Shown here piece after piece: positions 24,970 to 39,066 of a stretch of DNA of 64,000 bases; position 1 is the stretch's first letter, and each line of letters begins with the position of its first letter. The DNA is from Pseudomonadota bacterium (GTDB lineage Bacteria > Pseudomonadota > Gammaproteobacteria > Xanthomonadales > Xanthomonadaceae). Under the pieces are notes generated by a model. The model was not told the DNA's origin. It was given only the letters and a program-made list of their open reading frames with translations, and searched no databases. The stretch covers positions 62,001 to 126,000 of the forward strand of contig JAFECB010000011.1 in the NCBI GenBank assembly GCA_018242365.1. The letters run 5' to 3'. The translations under genes were made by a program, and so were the position numbers.

Positions 24970-25949
24970 GACCTCCGCACTGCGCCTTTCTTCCCGGCGT
25001 GCGCTTTGCGCTCCAGACACGCCGGATCGCTGCATTCCAGGCGTGCCGACTCCAGCAGCGGTGGCAGTTTCTGCGCCAGGAAGTCGATGAACACCCGCAC
25101 CGCTGGCAGCATGCCGCGACGCGAGGCAAACACCGCGTGCGCGATCCCCTGCGGCAGCCGCCACTGCGGCAGCACCACTTCCAGCCTGCCGCTGCGCACG
25201 GCGTCGGCGCACACGGTTTCCGGCAGCAAGGTAATGCCGATGCCGCCTTCGGCCAGCGCCAGCATCATCGGAAAATCAAATCCACTGATGCGCGGCTGCA
25301 GTTCGAAGCGGCGCAGTTCGCCGTCCGGCCCTTGCAGCTCCCAGCGTTGTCGCGCGTCCTCTTCGGTGACGCTGAGGGTGACGTGTTCTGCCAGCTCCTC
25401 CGGCGCAGATGGGCGGCCGGCGCGATCCAGGTAGGCAGGGCTCGCCACCAGCAGTTCCTGGATCTGGCCGAAGCTGCGCATCACCAGACTGCCATCCTCA
25501 TCGAGTTTGCTGCGCACGCGGATGGCGACATCCACACTCTCGTTGATCACATCCACGCGGCGGTTGCTGACGATCAGTTGCAGGCGCACCTTGGGATGCA
25601 GGGCCATGAACTCCGGCAGCAGCTTGGGAAATTGTTGCTGCGCCATCGACACCGGCACGCTGACCCGGACCACACCGCGAGGTTCGGCGCTGAGCCTGTC
25701 GACGACTTCGCGGGCGGCCTGGGCCTCGGCCAGCATCGATTGGGCGTGCCGATGCACGCTCATGCCGACATCCGTGACGGCGAACCTGCGCGTCGAGCGC
25801 TGCAGCAGACGCACCCCGAGCTCGCCCTCGAGCGCACTCACGCGCCGGCTCAGGCGCGATTTCGGAATCCCCAGCGCCCGCGATGCCGGGGCAAAGCCGC
25901 CGTGATCCACCACCGAGGCAAAGTAGTAGAGGTCATTGAGGTTCTGCAT
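24966..25949 (-). CDS. LysR-family transcriptional regulator
   Basis: A 327-residue regulator. The winged HTH is at residues 1-60 (LNDLYYFASVVDHGGFAPAS, then IPKSRLSRRVSALE), and the effector domain with LRVSVPVSMAQQQFPKLLPEF-like features occupies the rest. The start MQNLNDLYYF fits the family, and the sequence belongs to the common quinone- or aromatic-responsive LysR group by its DHGGFAPAS helix. It is divergent from a lipoprotein gene 203 nt away, a possible target. The stop codon lies in a tandem repeat, so the last residues may be recently altered. Confidence 0.92.
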   Translation of the reverse strand: MQNLNDLYYFASVVDHGGFAPASRALGIPKSRLSRRVSALEGELGVRLLQRSTRRFAVTDVGMSVHRHAQSMLAEAQAAREVVDRLSAEPRGVVRVSVPVSMAQQQFPKLLPEFMALHPKVRLQLIVSNRRVDVINESVDVAIRVRSKLDEDGSLVMRSFGQIQELLVASPAYLDRAGRPSAPEELAEHVTLSVTEEDARQRWELQGPDGELRRFELQPRISGFDFPMMLALAEGGIGITLLPETVCADAVRSGRLEVVLPQWRLPQGIAHAVFASRRGMLPAVRVFIDFLAQKLPPLLESARLECSDPACLERKAHAGKKGAVRRS

Positions 25950-26152
25950 CGACGCGACCCTGATTCTGCAACAATCCTGTGGATTCGATCACGAATCAGC
26001 GCAAATCCGCAACGGACACAGGTCATGGCCGCCACAATCACGCTGCCGACTCCTGGACTTGGACGACGCCCCCCTTTCGATCTCGCCATGTCCGGAACGC
26101 GCCCCGTACCACGCATCCCCTCTTGAGCCATTACTCCAACCGGAACCCGACC

Positions 26153-26755
26153 ATGCGCGCTGCCCTCCTCGTTCCCGCGATTTCCACCTGCCTGCTGCTG
26201 GCGGCCTGCGGCAAGCAGCCCGATGCCACCGCGCCGACGTCGCCACCGCCGAGCGCTACGCCGAGCGCACCACCAGCGCCGGTCACCGCTGACACGGCAA
26301 GCGGGAAGTCCGGGGCTGGGCAGGATTCGGAATCGGAAAAGAGTGAATCCACATCGGCGTCCGCCTTCGATCTCGACGCCGCCCGCGGACGCATCGACCT
26401 CGCCAACCAGACCTTCGGCGACCGCTATCGCAAGGACGATGCCTCCTGGTACGCCAGCCGCTACACCAAGGATGCCTGCGTGATGCCGCCGAACGAGACC
26501 ACCATCTGCGGCCGCGACGCCATCCGCGGCTATTTCTACTACGGCGGTGCCAATCGCGACATCGACATTTCGGTCAAATCCACCGACATCTACGGCGGTG
26601 CCGACGCGGTGATCGAAGAAGGCAACTACGACATCCCCAACCCCAAGGGCGGGTACTTCGACCGCGGCAAATTCGTCGGAATCTGGAAGCTGGAAGACGG
26701 CACCTGGAAGCTGTACCGCGAAATCTGGACCAGCAGCCTGCCACGCAAGCGTTGA
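26153..26755 (+). CDS. Lipoprotein with NTF2-like (DUF4440/SnoaL) domain
   Basis: A 200-residue lipoprotein. The signal peptide ends in LLLAACGK (lipid Cys near residue 20). Residues 22-75 are a Pro/Ser/Ala-rich disordered linker, and residues 78-195 form a DUF4440-like fold, recognisable by CGRDAIRGYFYY and the final VGIWKLEDGTWKLYREIWTS. Proteins of this fold bind small ligands or act as cyclases. The specific role is unknown. It ends 1 nt before the convergent serS. Confidence 0.85.
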   Translation: MRAALLVPAISTCLLLAACGKQPDATAPTSPPPSATPSAPPAPVTADTASGKSGAGQDSESEKSESTSASAFDLDAARGRIDLANQTFGDRYRKDDASWYASRYTKDACVMPPNETTICGRDAIRGYFYYGGANRDIDISVKSTDIYGGADAVIEEGNYDIPNPKGGYFDRGKFVGIWKLEDGTWKLYREIWTSSLPRKR

Positions 26756-26756
26756 C

Positions 26757-28773
<2,017 letters not shown>

Positions 28774-28801
28774 CCGGCACCGGATTGACTCAAGTACAGC
28801 C

Positions 28802-30223
<1,422 letters not shown>

Positions 30224-30276
30224 GATCTGGATGCTCCGTGGGGAAATCGGCGCGGAAGGATACCGCCTCCGCCGGG

Positions 30277-31674
<1,398 letters not shown>

Positions 31675-31677
31675 GCC

Positions 31678-32598
31678 ATGCGCGTCCTGCCGCCCCTGCT
31701 GGTCTGCCTGCTGCCGCTGGCGGCCTGCCAGCCCGCGCCGAGGGTGGCAGCCAGGCCCGCTGTCGCGGCCGCCCCATCGGAAACCGTCCCCGCCTGCCCC
31801 GCGAACGCGACGGTGATGGACGGCTGGGACGAGCGCGCACCGCCACGGCGGATCTTCGGCAACACCTTTTACATCGGCACCTGCGGAATCACTTCAATTC
31901 TGATCGCCGGCAACCAAGGCGTGATCGTGATCGACGGCGCCACCGAGAAAGCGGCAGTGCCGATCGAGGCCAATATCCGTGCGCTTGGCTTCAAGCTCGG
32001 CGACGTCCGCTATCTGCTCAATACCCACGAACACAGCGACCACGCCGGCGGTCTGGCGCAGTTGCAGCGCGATACCGGCGCACCGCTGCTGGCACGCGCG
32101 GTGGCGGCAACGACATTGCGAAGTGGCAAGGGCAATCCCGACGATCCGCAGTTCGAAGACATGCACCCCTACCCGCCGGTGGCGGACGTGCGGGTCATCG
32201 CGGATGGGCACGTCGTGCAATTGGGCGACCTGCACCTGACCGCACATGCCACACCCGGCCACGCCCCGGGCGGTACCAGCTGGACGTGGCGCAGCTGCGA
32301 GGGCACGCATTGCGTGGACATTGTTTATGCGGACAGTTTCAGCACGCCCACCGATGCACACCACCGACGCAGCGACGACCCGGCAGCCATCGCCGCGTTC
32401 CGCCGCAGCCTCGACCTGGTGGCGTCCCTGCCCTGCGACATCCTGCTGACGCCGCATCCACTGCGCAGCAACCTGCCTGCCCGACTGGGCGGCCAAGCCC
32501 CATTGATCAACCCGAATGCGTGCAAGGCCTATGCCGAGGAAGGTCGCGCCGGGCTGGATGCGCGGATCGCAGAAGAGCAACGAGGGAAGTCGCCATGA
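31678..32598 (+). CDS. Subclass B3 metallo-beta-lactamase, L1-like
   Basis: A 306-residue zinc hydrolase expected to open beta-lactams, including carbapenems, in the periplasm. The leader ends in a lipobox-like LPLAACQ (Cys17), so it may be lipid-anchored. All six B3 zinc ligands are in place: His117, His119, Asp121 and His122 in NTHEHSDHAGG, His195 in ATPGHAPGG and His260 in LLTPHP. The flanking stretches YADSFSTP, SLPCDILLTPHP and CKAYAEE closely follow L1 of Stenotrophomonas. It starts 3 nt after purB and overlaps the next gene by 4 nt, so it lies in a housekeeping operon and not a mobile cassette. Confidence 0.9.
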   Translation: MRVLPPLLVCLLPLAACQPAPRVAARPAVAAAPSETVPACPANATVMDGWDERAPPRRIFGNTFYIGTCGITSILIAGNQGVIVIDGATEKAAVPIEANIRALGFKLGDVRYLLNTHEHSDHAGGLAQLQRDTGAPLLARAVAATTLRSGKGNPDDPQFEDMHPYPPVADVRVIADGHVVQLGDLHLTAHATPGHAPGGTSWTWRSCEGTHCVDIVYADSFSTPTDAHHRRSDDPAAIAAFRRSLDLVASLPCDILLTPHPLRSNLPARLGGQAPLINPNACKAYAEEGRAGLDARIAEEQRGKSP

Positions 32599-33110
32599 GT
32601 GACGCAAGCAACGACGGCAACCCGCTTTCCAGCGATCCCGTCCGCATCAGCGACCAGGCCACCGCGGTCGAGATGACCGCGCGCATCATCGCCGATGCCC
32701 GCCGCCGGGTCTGGATCCGCAGCCTCGACCTCGATCCCTGGCTGTTCGACCACGCCGACGTGCTCGACGCCCTGCGCGGCTTTGCTATCCACGATCATGA
32801 TGTGCAAGTCCTGATCCTGCTGCATGACCACGCCGCGCCGCAGGCGGCGCAGGCCAAACTGCTCGATCTCGCCCAGCGCCTGCCCAGCGTGTTCCAGTTC
32901 CGCGAAGTGGACGATCCGGCCTACCGCGAGGACCGCTCGGCGATGGTGGCGGGCGATGCCGGCGGCTATTACTTCCGCGCGGAGGGCGACCGCTTCGAAG
33001 GCTCGGCCTGTCTGGCGTCGCGCGCACGCGTCCGCCAGCTCAAGGAGCGCTTCGACGAAGTCTGGGAGCGTTCGCGGGTGATTTCCGAATACCGCGCACT
33101 GGGGATCTGA
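32595..33110 (+). CDS. Small protein, possibly DUF7931/PLD-like, function unknown
   Basis: A 171-residue soluble protein whose ATGA start overlaps the beta-lactamase stop. Regions such as ADARRRVWIRSLDLDPWLFD, VQVLILLHDHAAPQAAQAKL and RARVRQLKERFDEVWERS look like the scaffold of the phospholipase-D fold found in DUF7931, but no complete HxK catalytic motif is present. In relatives this domain is sometimes attached to acetyltransferases. It is probably the last gene of the purB unit. Confidence 0.65.
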   Translation: MSDASNDGNPLSSDPVRISDQATAVEMTARIIADARRRVWIRSLDLDPWLFDHADVLDALRGFAIHDHDVQVLILLHDHAAPQAAQAKLLDLAQRLPSVFQFREVDDPAYREDRSAMVAGDAGGYYFRAEGDRFEGSACLASRARVRQLKERFDEVWERSRVISEYRALGI

Positions 33111-33186
33111 CCCGATCACCCGCCTTCGTCGGCGACCATCGGCGCCGGACGCGTGATATCGACATCGCATTCAGTTTGATCCGGCT

Positions 33187-33192
33187 TATAAT
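33187..33192 (+). promoter_or_regulatory. Candidate -10 element of the sucAB-lpd promoter
   Basis: A perfect TATAAT lies in the 183-nt gap before sucA, about 100 nt upstream of its start. No clear -35 hexamer sits at a 16-18 nt distance, so it may depend on an activator. The surrounding gap holds no ORF. Confidence 0.4.
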
Positions 33193-33293
33193 TCGCGTTC
33201 TTTGCTTGCCTGCGTCCGAGTCCGGCCGCTGGCGCGCGCCCCGGCCCGCGCCGGTCCGGGATTCCTACCCCATCGAAGGTTGCCAGCCACGCC

Positions 33294-36128
33294 GTGGACA
33301 GTCTCCTCAAGCAGTTCGCCCAAACCTCGCAGCTCGGCGCCAATGGCGCGTTCATCGAAGACCTCTACGAGCAGTATCTGGTGGCACCCGACAGCGTCGG
33401 TTCCGGGTGGAAGGCATATTTCGATGGCCTGAAAGGCCGTGAAGTCGGCGACATTCCGCATTCTGCGGTGATCGAACAGATCAGCGAGGCAGCCCGCGAG
33501 GCGGCGCGTGGCGTGGTTGTAAGCGCCACTGGTGGCAGTGACGAACGCGAGCGCCACGTCGGTCGCCTGATCACCGCCTATCGTTCGCGCGGCCACCTTG
33601 GCGCGAAGCTCGACCCGCTGGGGATGACCCCGCCGCTCAACCCGCCCGATCTCGATCTCGCCTTCCACCAGTTGTCGGATCGTGACCTCGACAGCGAGTT
33701 CAGCACCGGCGGCGTCGGTGGCCAATCACGGATGAAGTTGCGTGATCTCTACGCCCGCCTGCGTGCCACCTATGCTGGCAGCATCGGGGCCGAGTTCATG
33801 CATATCACCGACAGCGACCAGCGTCGCTGGCTGTACGAGCGGCTGGAAGCCGCCGCTGGCAATTACGGCCGCAGCGCGGACGACAAGCGCCGTATCCTCG
33901 AACGCCTGACCGCCGCCGAAGGCCTGGAACGCTATCTGCACACCAAGTACGTCGGCCAAAAGCGCTTCTCGCTGGAGGGTGGCGACTCGCTGATCCCGCT
34001 GCTGGATGTCACCATCCGTCGCGCCGGCGAGGCGGGAGTCAAGGACGTGGTGCTCGGCATGGCCCATCGCGGCCGCCTCAATGTGCTGGTCAATACCCTC
34101 GGCAAGCCGCCGCGCAAGTTGTTCGACGAGTTCGAAGGCAAGTTCGACCAGCCACGCGATGGCGACCACGCCCACACTGGCGACGTGAAATACCACATGG
34201 GCTTCTCCGCCGATGTCGCCACCCCGGGCGGCCCGGTGCACCTCGCACTGGCGTTCAACCCCTCGCATCTGGAAATCGTCAATCCAGTGGTCGCCGGCAG
34301 CGTGCGCTCGCGCCAGCATCGTCGTGGCGATAGCCAGCGCAACCAGGTGTTGCCGATCCTGATCCACGGCGACGCCGCATTCGCTGGCCAGGGCGTCGGC
34401 ATGGAGCTGTTGCAGATGTCGCAGGCACGCGGCTTCCGTGTAGGCGGCAGCGTGCATGTGGTGGTCAACAACCAGGTCGGCTTTACCACCAGCGCCGCCG
34501 AGGATGCGCGTTCGACGTTCTACTGCACCGATGTCGCCAAGATGGTCGGCGCGCCGGTGCTGCACGTGAACGGCGATGATCCCGAGGCCGTGGCCTTCGT
34601 CGCCGAGCTGGCCTTCGATTTCCGCCAGACCTTCGGCATCGACGTGGTGATCGACCTGGTCTGCTACCGCCGCCACGGCCACAACGAGGCCGACGAGCCG
34701 GCCGCCACCCAGCCGCTGATGTACCAGACCATCCGCGCGATGAAGACCACCCGCGAGTTGTATGCCGACAAGCTGGCCGCCGATGGCAGCGTGGCCGCAG
34801 TCGATGCACAGGCACTGGTCGATGGCTATCGCAACAAGCTCGATGCCGGCGATGTCACCACCGAAGTGGTGCAGGTGCAGCCCGATACGCTGGCGGTGGA
34901 TTGGTCGCCCTACCTCACCGGCAAATTGTCCGATGCAGTCGATACCCGCGTGCCGCGCAAGGCGCTGGACATGCTGGCATCGAAGATCAACGCGATCCCG
35001 GACACGGTCAAGCTGCATCCGCGTGTCGCCAAGATTTACGATGATCGCCGCAGGATGGCCACCGGCGAACAAGCGGGCGACTGGGGCTTTGCCGAAAACC
35101 TCGCCTACGCCACCTTGCTGGCGGAAGGCTACCGTCTGCGTCTGGTCGGCCAGGATTGCGGCCGCGGCACCTTCTTCCATCGCCACGCGATCCTGCACGA
35201 CCAGAACACCGACCACTACTACCTGCCGCTGCGCGAGCTGGTGTCGAACAAGGAAGACGTCACCATCATCGATTCGCTACTGAGCGAAGAAGCGGTGATG
35301 GCATTCGAATACGGTTACGCCACCGCCGATCCGATGACCCTCGACATCTGGGAAGGCCAGTTCGGCGATTTCGCCAATGGCGCGCAGGTGGTCATCGACC
35401 AGTTCGTGGCCGCCGGCGAAGCCAAGTGGGACCGTCTTTGCGGGCTGGCCCTGTATCTGCCGCACGGCTATGAGGGGCAAGGCCCCGAGCACAGCTCGGC
35501 GCGACTGGAGCGCTTCCTGCAACTGTGCGCACTCGACAACATGGTGGTGTGCGCGCCGACCACGCCGGCGCAGGATTTCCACATGATCCGCCGGCAGATG
35601 CGCCAGGCCACGCGCAAGCCGCTGGTGGTGATGACGCCGAAGTCCCTGCTGCGCCACAAGCTGGCGGTGTCCACGCTCGAAGAGCTGGCCGACGGCAGCT
35701 TCCAGCGCCTGATCCCGGACAGCACCGCCACCGCCAGGAAGGTGCGCCGGGTGGTGGTCTGCGCCGGCAAGGTCTATTACGACCTGCTGGAAGCCGCGCA
35801 GGCGCAGGGCATCCAGGATGTCGCGCTGGTCCGCGTCGAACAGCTGTATCCGTTCCCGCGACCGGAGCTGGCCGCCGAACTCAAGCGCTTCGCCACCGCT
35901 GCCGAAGTGATCTGGTGCCAGGAAGAGCCGCTCAACCAGGGCGCGTGGTACCAGATCCAGCATCACCTGCGTGCCTGCTTGCAACCCAAGCAGGTGCTGG
36001 ATTACGCCGGCCGCCCACGTTCGCCCTCGCCGGCTGCCGGCCACATGGCCGAGCATGTCGCGGAGTTGAAGCAACTACTCGCCGACGCATTGACCAATCC
36101 GCTCGACGGCATCGTCGATTCCGATTGA
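33294..36128 (+). CDS. sucA: 2-oxoglutarate dehydrogenase E1 component
   Basis: A 944-residue thiamine-diphosphate enzyme that decarboxylates 2-oxoglutarate and passes succinyl to the E2 lipoyl group. It begins at GTG with the short E2-binding segment (FAQTSQLGANGAFIEDLYEQ). The ThDP-binding region GDDPEAVAFVAELAFDFR and VIDLVCYRRHGHNEADEP lie near residues 425-465. DVVLGMAHRGRLNVLVN and the C-terminal WCQEEPLNQGAWYQI are E1o signatures. It is the first gene of the sucA-sucB-lpd operon; sucB follows 42 nt later. Confidence 0.97.
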   Translation: MDSLLKQFAQTSQLGANGAFIEDLYEQYLVAPDSVGSGWKAYFDGLKGREVGDIPHSAVIEQISEAAREAARGVVVSATGGSDERERHVGRLITAYRSRGHLGAKLDPLGMTPPLNPPDLDLAFHQLSDRDLDSEFSTGGVGGQSRMKLRDLYARLRATYAGSIGAEFMHITDSDQRRWLYERLEAAAGNYGRSADDKRRILERLTAAEGLERYLHTKYVGQKRFSLEGGDSLIPLLDVTIRRAGEAGVKDVVLGMAHRGRLNVLVNTLGKPPRKLFDEFEGKFDQPRDGDHAHTGDVKYHMGFSADVATPGGPVHLALAFNPSHLEIVNPVVAGSVRSRQHRRGDSQRNQVLPILIHGDAAFAGQGVGMELLQMSQARGFRVGGSVHVVVNNQVGFTTSAAEDARSTFYCTDVAKMVGAPVLHVNGDDPEAVAFVAELAFDFRQTFGIDVVIDLVCYRRHGHNEADEPAATQPLMYQTIRAMKTTRELYADKLAADGSVAAVDAQALVDGYRNKLDAGDVTTEVVQVQPDTLAVDWSPYLTGKLSDAVDTRVPRKALDMLASKINAIPDTVKLHPRVAKIYDDRRRMATGEQAGDWGFAENLAYATLLAEGYRLRLVGQDCGRGTFFHRHAILHDQNTDHYYLPLRELVSNKEDVTIIDSLLSEEAVMAFEYGYATADPMTLDIWEGQFGDFANGAQVVIDQFVAAGEAKWDRLCGLALYLPHGYEGQGPEHSSARLERFLQLCALDNMVVCAPTTPAQDFHMIRRQMRQATRKPLVVMTPKSLLRHKLAVSTLEELADGSFQRLIPDSTATARKVRRVVVCAGKVYYDLLEAAQAQGIQDVALVRVEQLYPFPRPELAAELKRFATAAEVIWCQEEPLNQGAWYQIQHHLRACLQPKQVLDYAGRPRSPSPAAGHMAEHVAELKQLLADALTNPLDGIVDSD

Positions 36129-36170
36129 ATCCCGCTCGAATTTTCACAAGTACCACCACAGGACGCCCTC

Positions 36171-37361
36171 ATGGCCATCGAAGTCAAAGTCCCGGTTCTT
36201 CCCGAATCTGTTTCCGACGCCACCATCGCCGCCTGGCACAAGAAGGCCGGTGACGCGGTCAAGCGCGACGAAAACCTGCTCGACCTCGAAACCGACAAGG
36301 TGGTGCTGGAAGTGCCCTCGCCGGTCGATGGCGTGCTGAAGGAAATCAAGTTCGCCGAAGGCAGCACCGTCAACAGTCAGCAGGTGATCGCGCTGATCGA
36401 GGAAGGCTCCGTGGCCGCTGTCGCACCGGTCGCCGCCGACGCACCGAAGGCTGCTGCCGCTGTACCCGCCGCACCTGCCAAGGCCGCTGCATCGCCCGCA
36501 CCTGTCGCCGCCGATGCATTGCCGCCGGGCGCGCGTTTCACCGCCGTCACCAGCAATGTGAATCCCGCTGACGTGGCCGGCACCGGCCGCCACGGCATGG
36601 TGACCAAGGAAGACATCGTCAACTACGCCAGCGGCAAGACCGCCGGCGTGAGTGGCGGTGCCCGCCCGGAAGAACGTGTGCCGATGACCCGCATGCGCGC
36701 CCGCATCGCCGAACGCCTGATGCAGTCGAAGAACTCCATCGCGATGCTGACCTCGTTCAACGAGGTCAACCTGGCCAAGGTCATGCAGATGCGCAAGGAG
36801 CTGGGCGAAGCCTTCGAGAAGGCCAATGGCATCAAGCTCGGCTTCATGAGCTTCTTCGCCAAGGCCGCCGCCAATGCATTGCAGAAGTACCCGGTGGTCA
36901 ATGCCTCGGTCGATGGCAACGACATCATCTATCACGGCTACGCCGACATCTCGGTGGCGGTGTCCACCGACAAGGGCCTGGTCACGCCGGTGCTGCGCAA
37001 TGTCGAGCGCATGAGCTTTGCCGACATCGAAAAGGGCATCGCCGGTTACGCCAAGGCCGCGCGCGAAGGCGGCCTCAAGCTCGAGGACCTGCAGGGCGGC
37101 ACCTTCACGATTACCAATGGCGGCACCTTCGGCTCGCTGATGTCCACCCCGATCGTCAACCCGCCGCAGTCCGCCATCCTCGGCATGCACACCATCAAGG
37201 AGCGTGCCATCGTCGAGAACGGCCAGGTCATCGCCGCGCCGATGATGTACATCGCAATCAGTTACGACCACCGCATCATCGACGGCAAGGACGCGGTGCT
37301 GTTCCTGGTCGACATCAAGAACCAGCTGGAAAATCCGCATCGGATGCTGCTGGGAATGTGA
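36171..37361 (+). CDS. sucB: 2-oxoglutarate dehydrogenase E2, dihydrolipoyl succinyltransferase
   Basis: A 396-residue E2 core subunit. One lipoyl domain (residues 1-75) carries the modified Lys in [16 protein letters not shown]. An Ala/Pro-rich hinge follows, then a peripheral-subunit-binding domain ([20 protein letters not shown], about 125-150). The acyltransferase core ends with catalytic [13 protein letters not shown] near residue 365. A pair of palindromic elements, and then lpd, follow. Confidence 0.97.
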   Translation: MAIEVKVPVLPESVSDATIAAWHKKAGDAVKRDENLLDLETDKVVLEVPSPVDGVLKEIKFAEGSTVNSQQVIALIEEGSVAAVAPVAADAPKAAAAVPAAPAKAAASPAPVAADALPPGARFTAVTSNVNPADVAGTGRHGMVTKEDIVNYASGKTAGVSGGARPEERVPMTRMRARIAERLMQSKNSIAMLTSFNEVNLAKVMQMRKELGEAFEKANGIKLGFMSFFAKAAANALQKYPVVNASVDGNDIIYHGYADISVAVSTDKGLVTPVLRNVERMSFADIEKGIAGYAKAAREGGLKLEDLQGGTFTITNGGTFGSLMSTPIVNPPQSAILGMHTIKERAIVENGQVIAAPMMYIAISYDHRIIDGKDAVLFLVDIKNQLENPHRMLLGM

Positions 37362-37372
37362 TTGCTTTCAAG

Positions 37373-37515
37373 CCCCTCTCCCACCGGGAGAGGGGTTGGG
37401 GTGAGGGTACGCCGAAGCGACGACCCTCAAACCACGACCGTTCAATCCGTTCGAGCTTCACGCTACACCGACCCTCATCCGCCCTTCGGGCACCTTCTCC
37501 CGGAGGGAGAAGGGA
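37373..37515. repeat. Pair of inverted palindromic elements between sucB and lpd
   Basis: The left element is a perfect 10-bp stem (CCCCTCTCCC, loop ACC, GGGAGAGGGG) followed by TTGGGGTGAGGGT. The right element, in opposite orientation, begins ACCCTCATCC and contains GCCC-TTC-GGGC and a CCTTCTCCC/GGGAGAAGG stem. This matches the REP-pair (BIME-like) layout widespread in Xanthomonads. It lies within the operon and could stabilise or attenuate the mRNA. Confidence 0.85.
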
Positions 37516-37532
37516 AAAGCAGGAACTTCGCA

Positions 37533-38963
37533 ATGACTGAGCAGCAGAACTTCGACGTCGTCGTCATCGGTGCCGGCCCGGCCGGCTACCACGCCGCGAT
37601 CCGCGCCGCGCAACTGGGCCTGAAGACCGCCTGCATCGACGCCGCGCTGGGCAAGGACGGCAAGCCCGCCCTCGGCGGCACCTGCCTGCGCGTGGGCTGC
37701 ATCCCGTCCAAGGCGCTGCTGGATTCCTCGCGCCAGTTCTGGAACATGGGCCATATCTTCGACCAGCACGGCATCAGCTTCGACAAGCCCGCGATCGACG
37801 TCCAGAAAATGGTCGCCCGCAAGGACGCCATCGTGAAGCAGTTCACCGGCGGGATTGCCGCGCTGTTCAAGGCCAACAAGATCACCGCGTTTTACGGCTT
37901 CGGCCAGCTGCAACCGGGCAATGTGGTCAGCGTCAAGCAACATGACGGCAGCACCGTTGCACTGAAAGGCACCAACGTCATCATCGCCGCCGGTTCGGAC
38001 TCCATTGAATTGCCGTTCGCCAAGTTCGGCGAGCACATCGTCGACAACGTGGGCGCGCTGGATTTCGACAAGACGCCCAAGCGCCTCGGCATCATCGGCG
38101 CCGGCGTGATCGGGCTGGAGCTGGGCAGCGTGTGGAACCGGCTGGGCAGCGAGGTGGTCATCCTCGAAGGCCTGCCGAGCTTCCTGCCGGCCGCCGATGC
38201 CGAAGTCGCCAAGCTCGCCGCACGCGAGTTCAAGAAGCAGGGCCTCGATATCCGTCTCGGCTGCAAGGTCGGCGGCACCGAGGTCAAGAAGGACGGCGTG
38301 CATGTGGCCTACACCGATGCCAAGGGTGAAGCGCAGTCGCTGGTGGTCGACAAGCTCATGGTCTGCGTCGGCCGCCGCGCCGCCAGCAAGGGCTTGCTGG
38401 CCGACGGTACCGGCGTGCAGCTCAACGAACGCGGCCAAGTGGTGGTGGATGAGCATTGCCACACCGGCGTTGATGGCGTGTGGGCGATCGGCGACTGCGT
38501 GCGCGGGCCGATGCTGGCACACAAGGGCTTCGAGGAAGGAATTGCCGTTGCCGAACTGATCGCCGGCCTGCCCGGCCACGTCAATTTCGACACCATTCCC
38601 TACGTCATCTACACCGAGCCGGAACTGGCCTGGGTCGGCAAGACCGAAGAGCAACTCAAGGCCGAAGGCGTGCCGTACAAGGCCGGCAGCTTCCCATTCG
38701 CCGCCGTCGGCCGCGCGGTGGCGATGGCCGAACCGGCGGGCTTCGTCAAAGTACTGGCGCATGCCGAAACCGACACCATCCTCGGCATGCACCTGATCGG
38801 CGCCAACGTCTCCGAACTGGTCCACGAAGGCGTGCTGGCGATGGAGTTCAAGGGCAGCGCCGACGACCTCGCCCGCATCTGCCACGCGCATCCGTCGATG
38901 TCGGAAGCCGTGCATGACGCTGCTATGGCGGTGCACAAGCGGGCGATCCACAAGGCGAACTAG
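37533..38963 (+). CDS. lpd: Dihydrolipoyl dehydrogenase (E3)
   Basis: A 476-residue flavoprotein reoxidising dihydrolipoamide with NAD+, serving 2-oxoglutarate dehydrogenase and probably other complexes. FAD motif GAGPAGYHAAIRAAQLG is at the start. The redox disulfide is in GGTCLRVGCIPSKALL (about 46-60), the NAD motif is GIIGAGVIGLELGSVW, and the C-terminal His-Glu pair is in CHAHPSMSEAVHDA. The ATG at 37533 has AGGA 8 nt upstream; an upstream extension of the frame runs through the REP element and is not real. A terminator follows. Confidence 0.97.
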   Translation: MTEQQNFDVVVIGAGPAGYHAAIRAAQLGLKTACIDAALGKDGKPALGGTCLRVGCIPSKALLDSSRQFWNMGHIFDQHGISFDKPAIDVQKMVARKDAIVKQFTGGIAALFKANKITAFYGFGQLQPGNVVSVKQHDGSTVALKGTNVIIAAGSDSIELPFAKFGEHIVDNVGALDFDKTPKRLGIIGAGVIGLELGSVWNRLGSEVVILEGLPSFLPAADAEVAKLAAREFKKQGLDIRLGCKVGGTEVKKDGVHVAYTDAKGEAQSLVVDKLMVCVGRRAASKGLLADGTGVQLNERGQVVVDEHCHTGVDGVWAIGDCVRGPMLAHKGFEEGIAVAELIAGLPGHVNFDTIPYVIYTEPELAWVGKTEEQLKAEGVPYKAGSFPFAAVGRAVAMAEPAGFVKVLAHAETDTILGMHLIGANVSELVHEGVLAMEFKGSADDLARICHAHPSMSEAVHDAAMAVHKRAIHKAN

Positions 38964-39026
38964 CTGAGAGACGGGAGACGGGAGAGCGAAGTCAGCGTGC
39001 TCGTCTTCAGTTTCGTCATGACACAC

Positions 39027-39055
39027 AACGCCGGGGAAACCCGGCGTTTGTGTTT
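39027..39055 (+). terminator. Terminator of the sucAB-lpd operon
   Basis: A 9-bp stem AACGCCGGG/CCCGGCGTT with GAAA loop is followed by TGTGTTT. It sits about 65 nt after lpd, between it and the convergent gene at 39067. Confidence 0.75.
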
Positions 39056-39066
39056 CAACTCATTCC

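Noticed and set aside
37362..37532. An N-terminal extension of lpd by 57 residues
   Set aside because: The extension encodes only the REP palindromes. The internal ATG at 37533 has a good ribosome-binding site and gives the family start.
38966..38990. Short GAGACGG tandem after lpd
   Set aside because: Only about two and a half 7-bp units, too short to call a repeat array with confidence.
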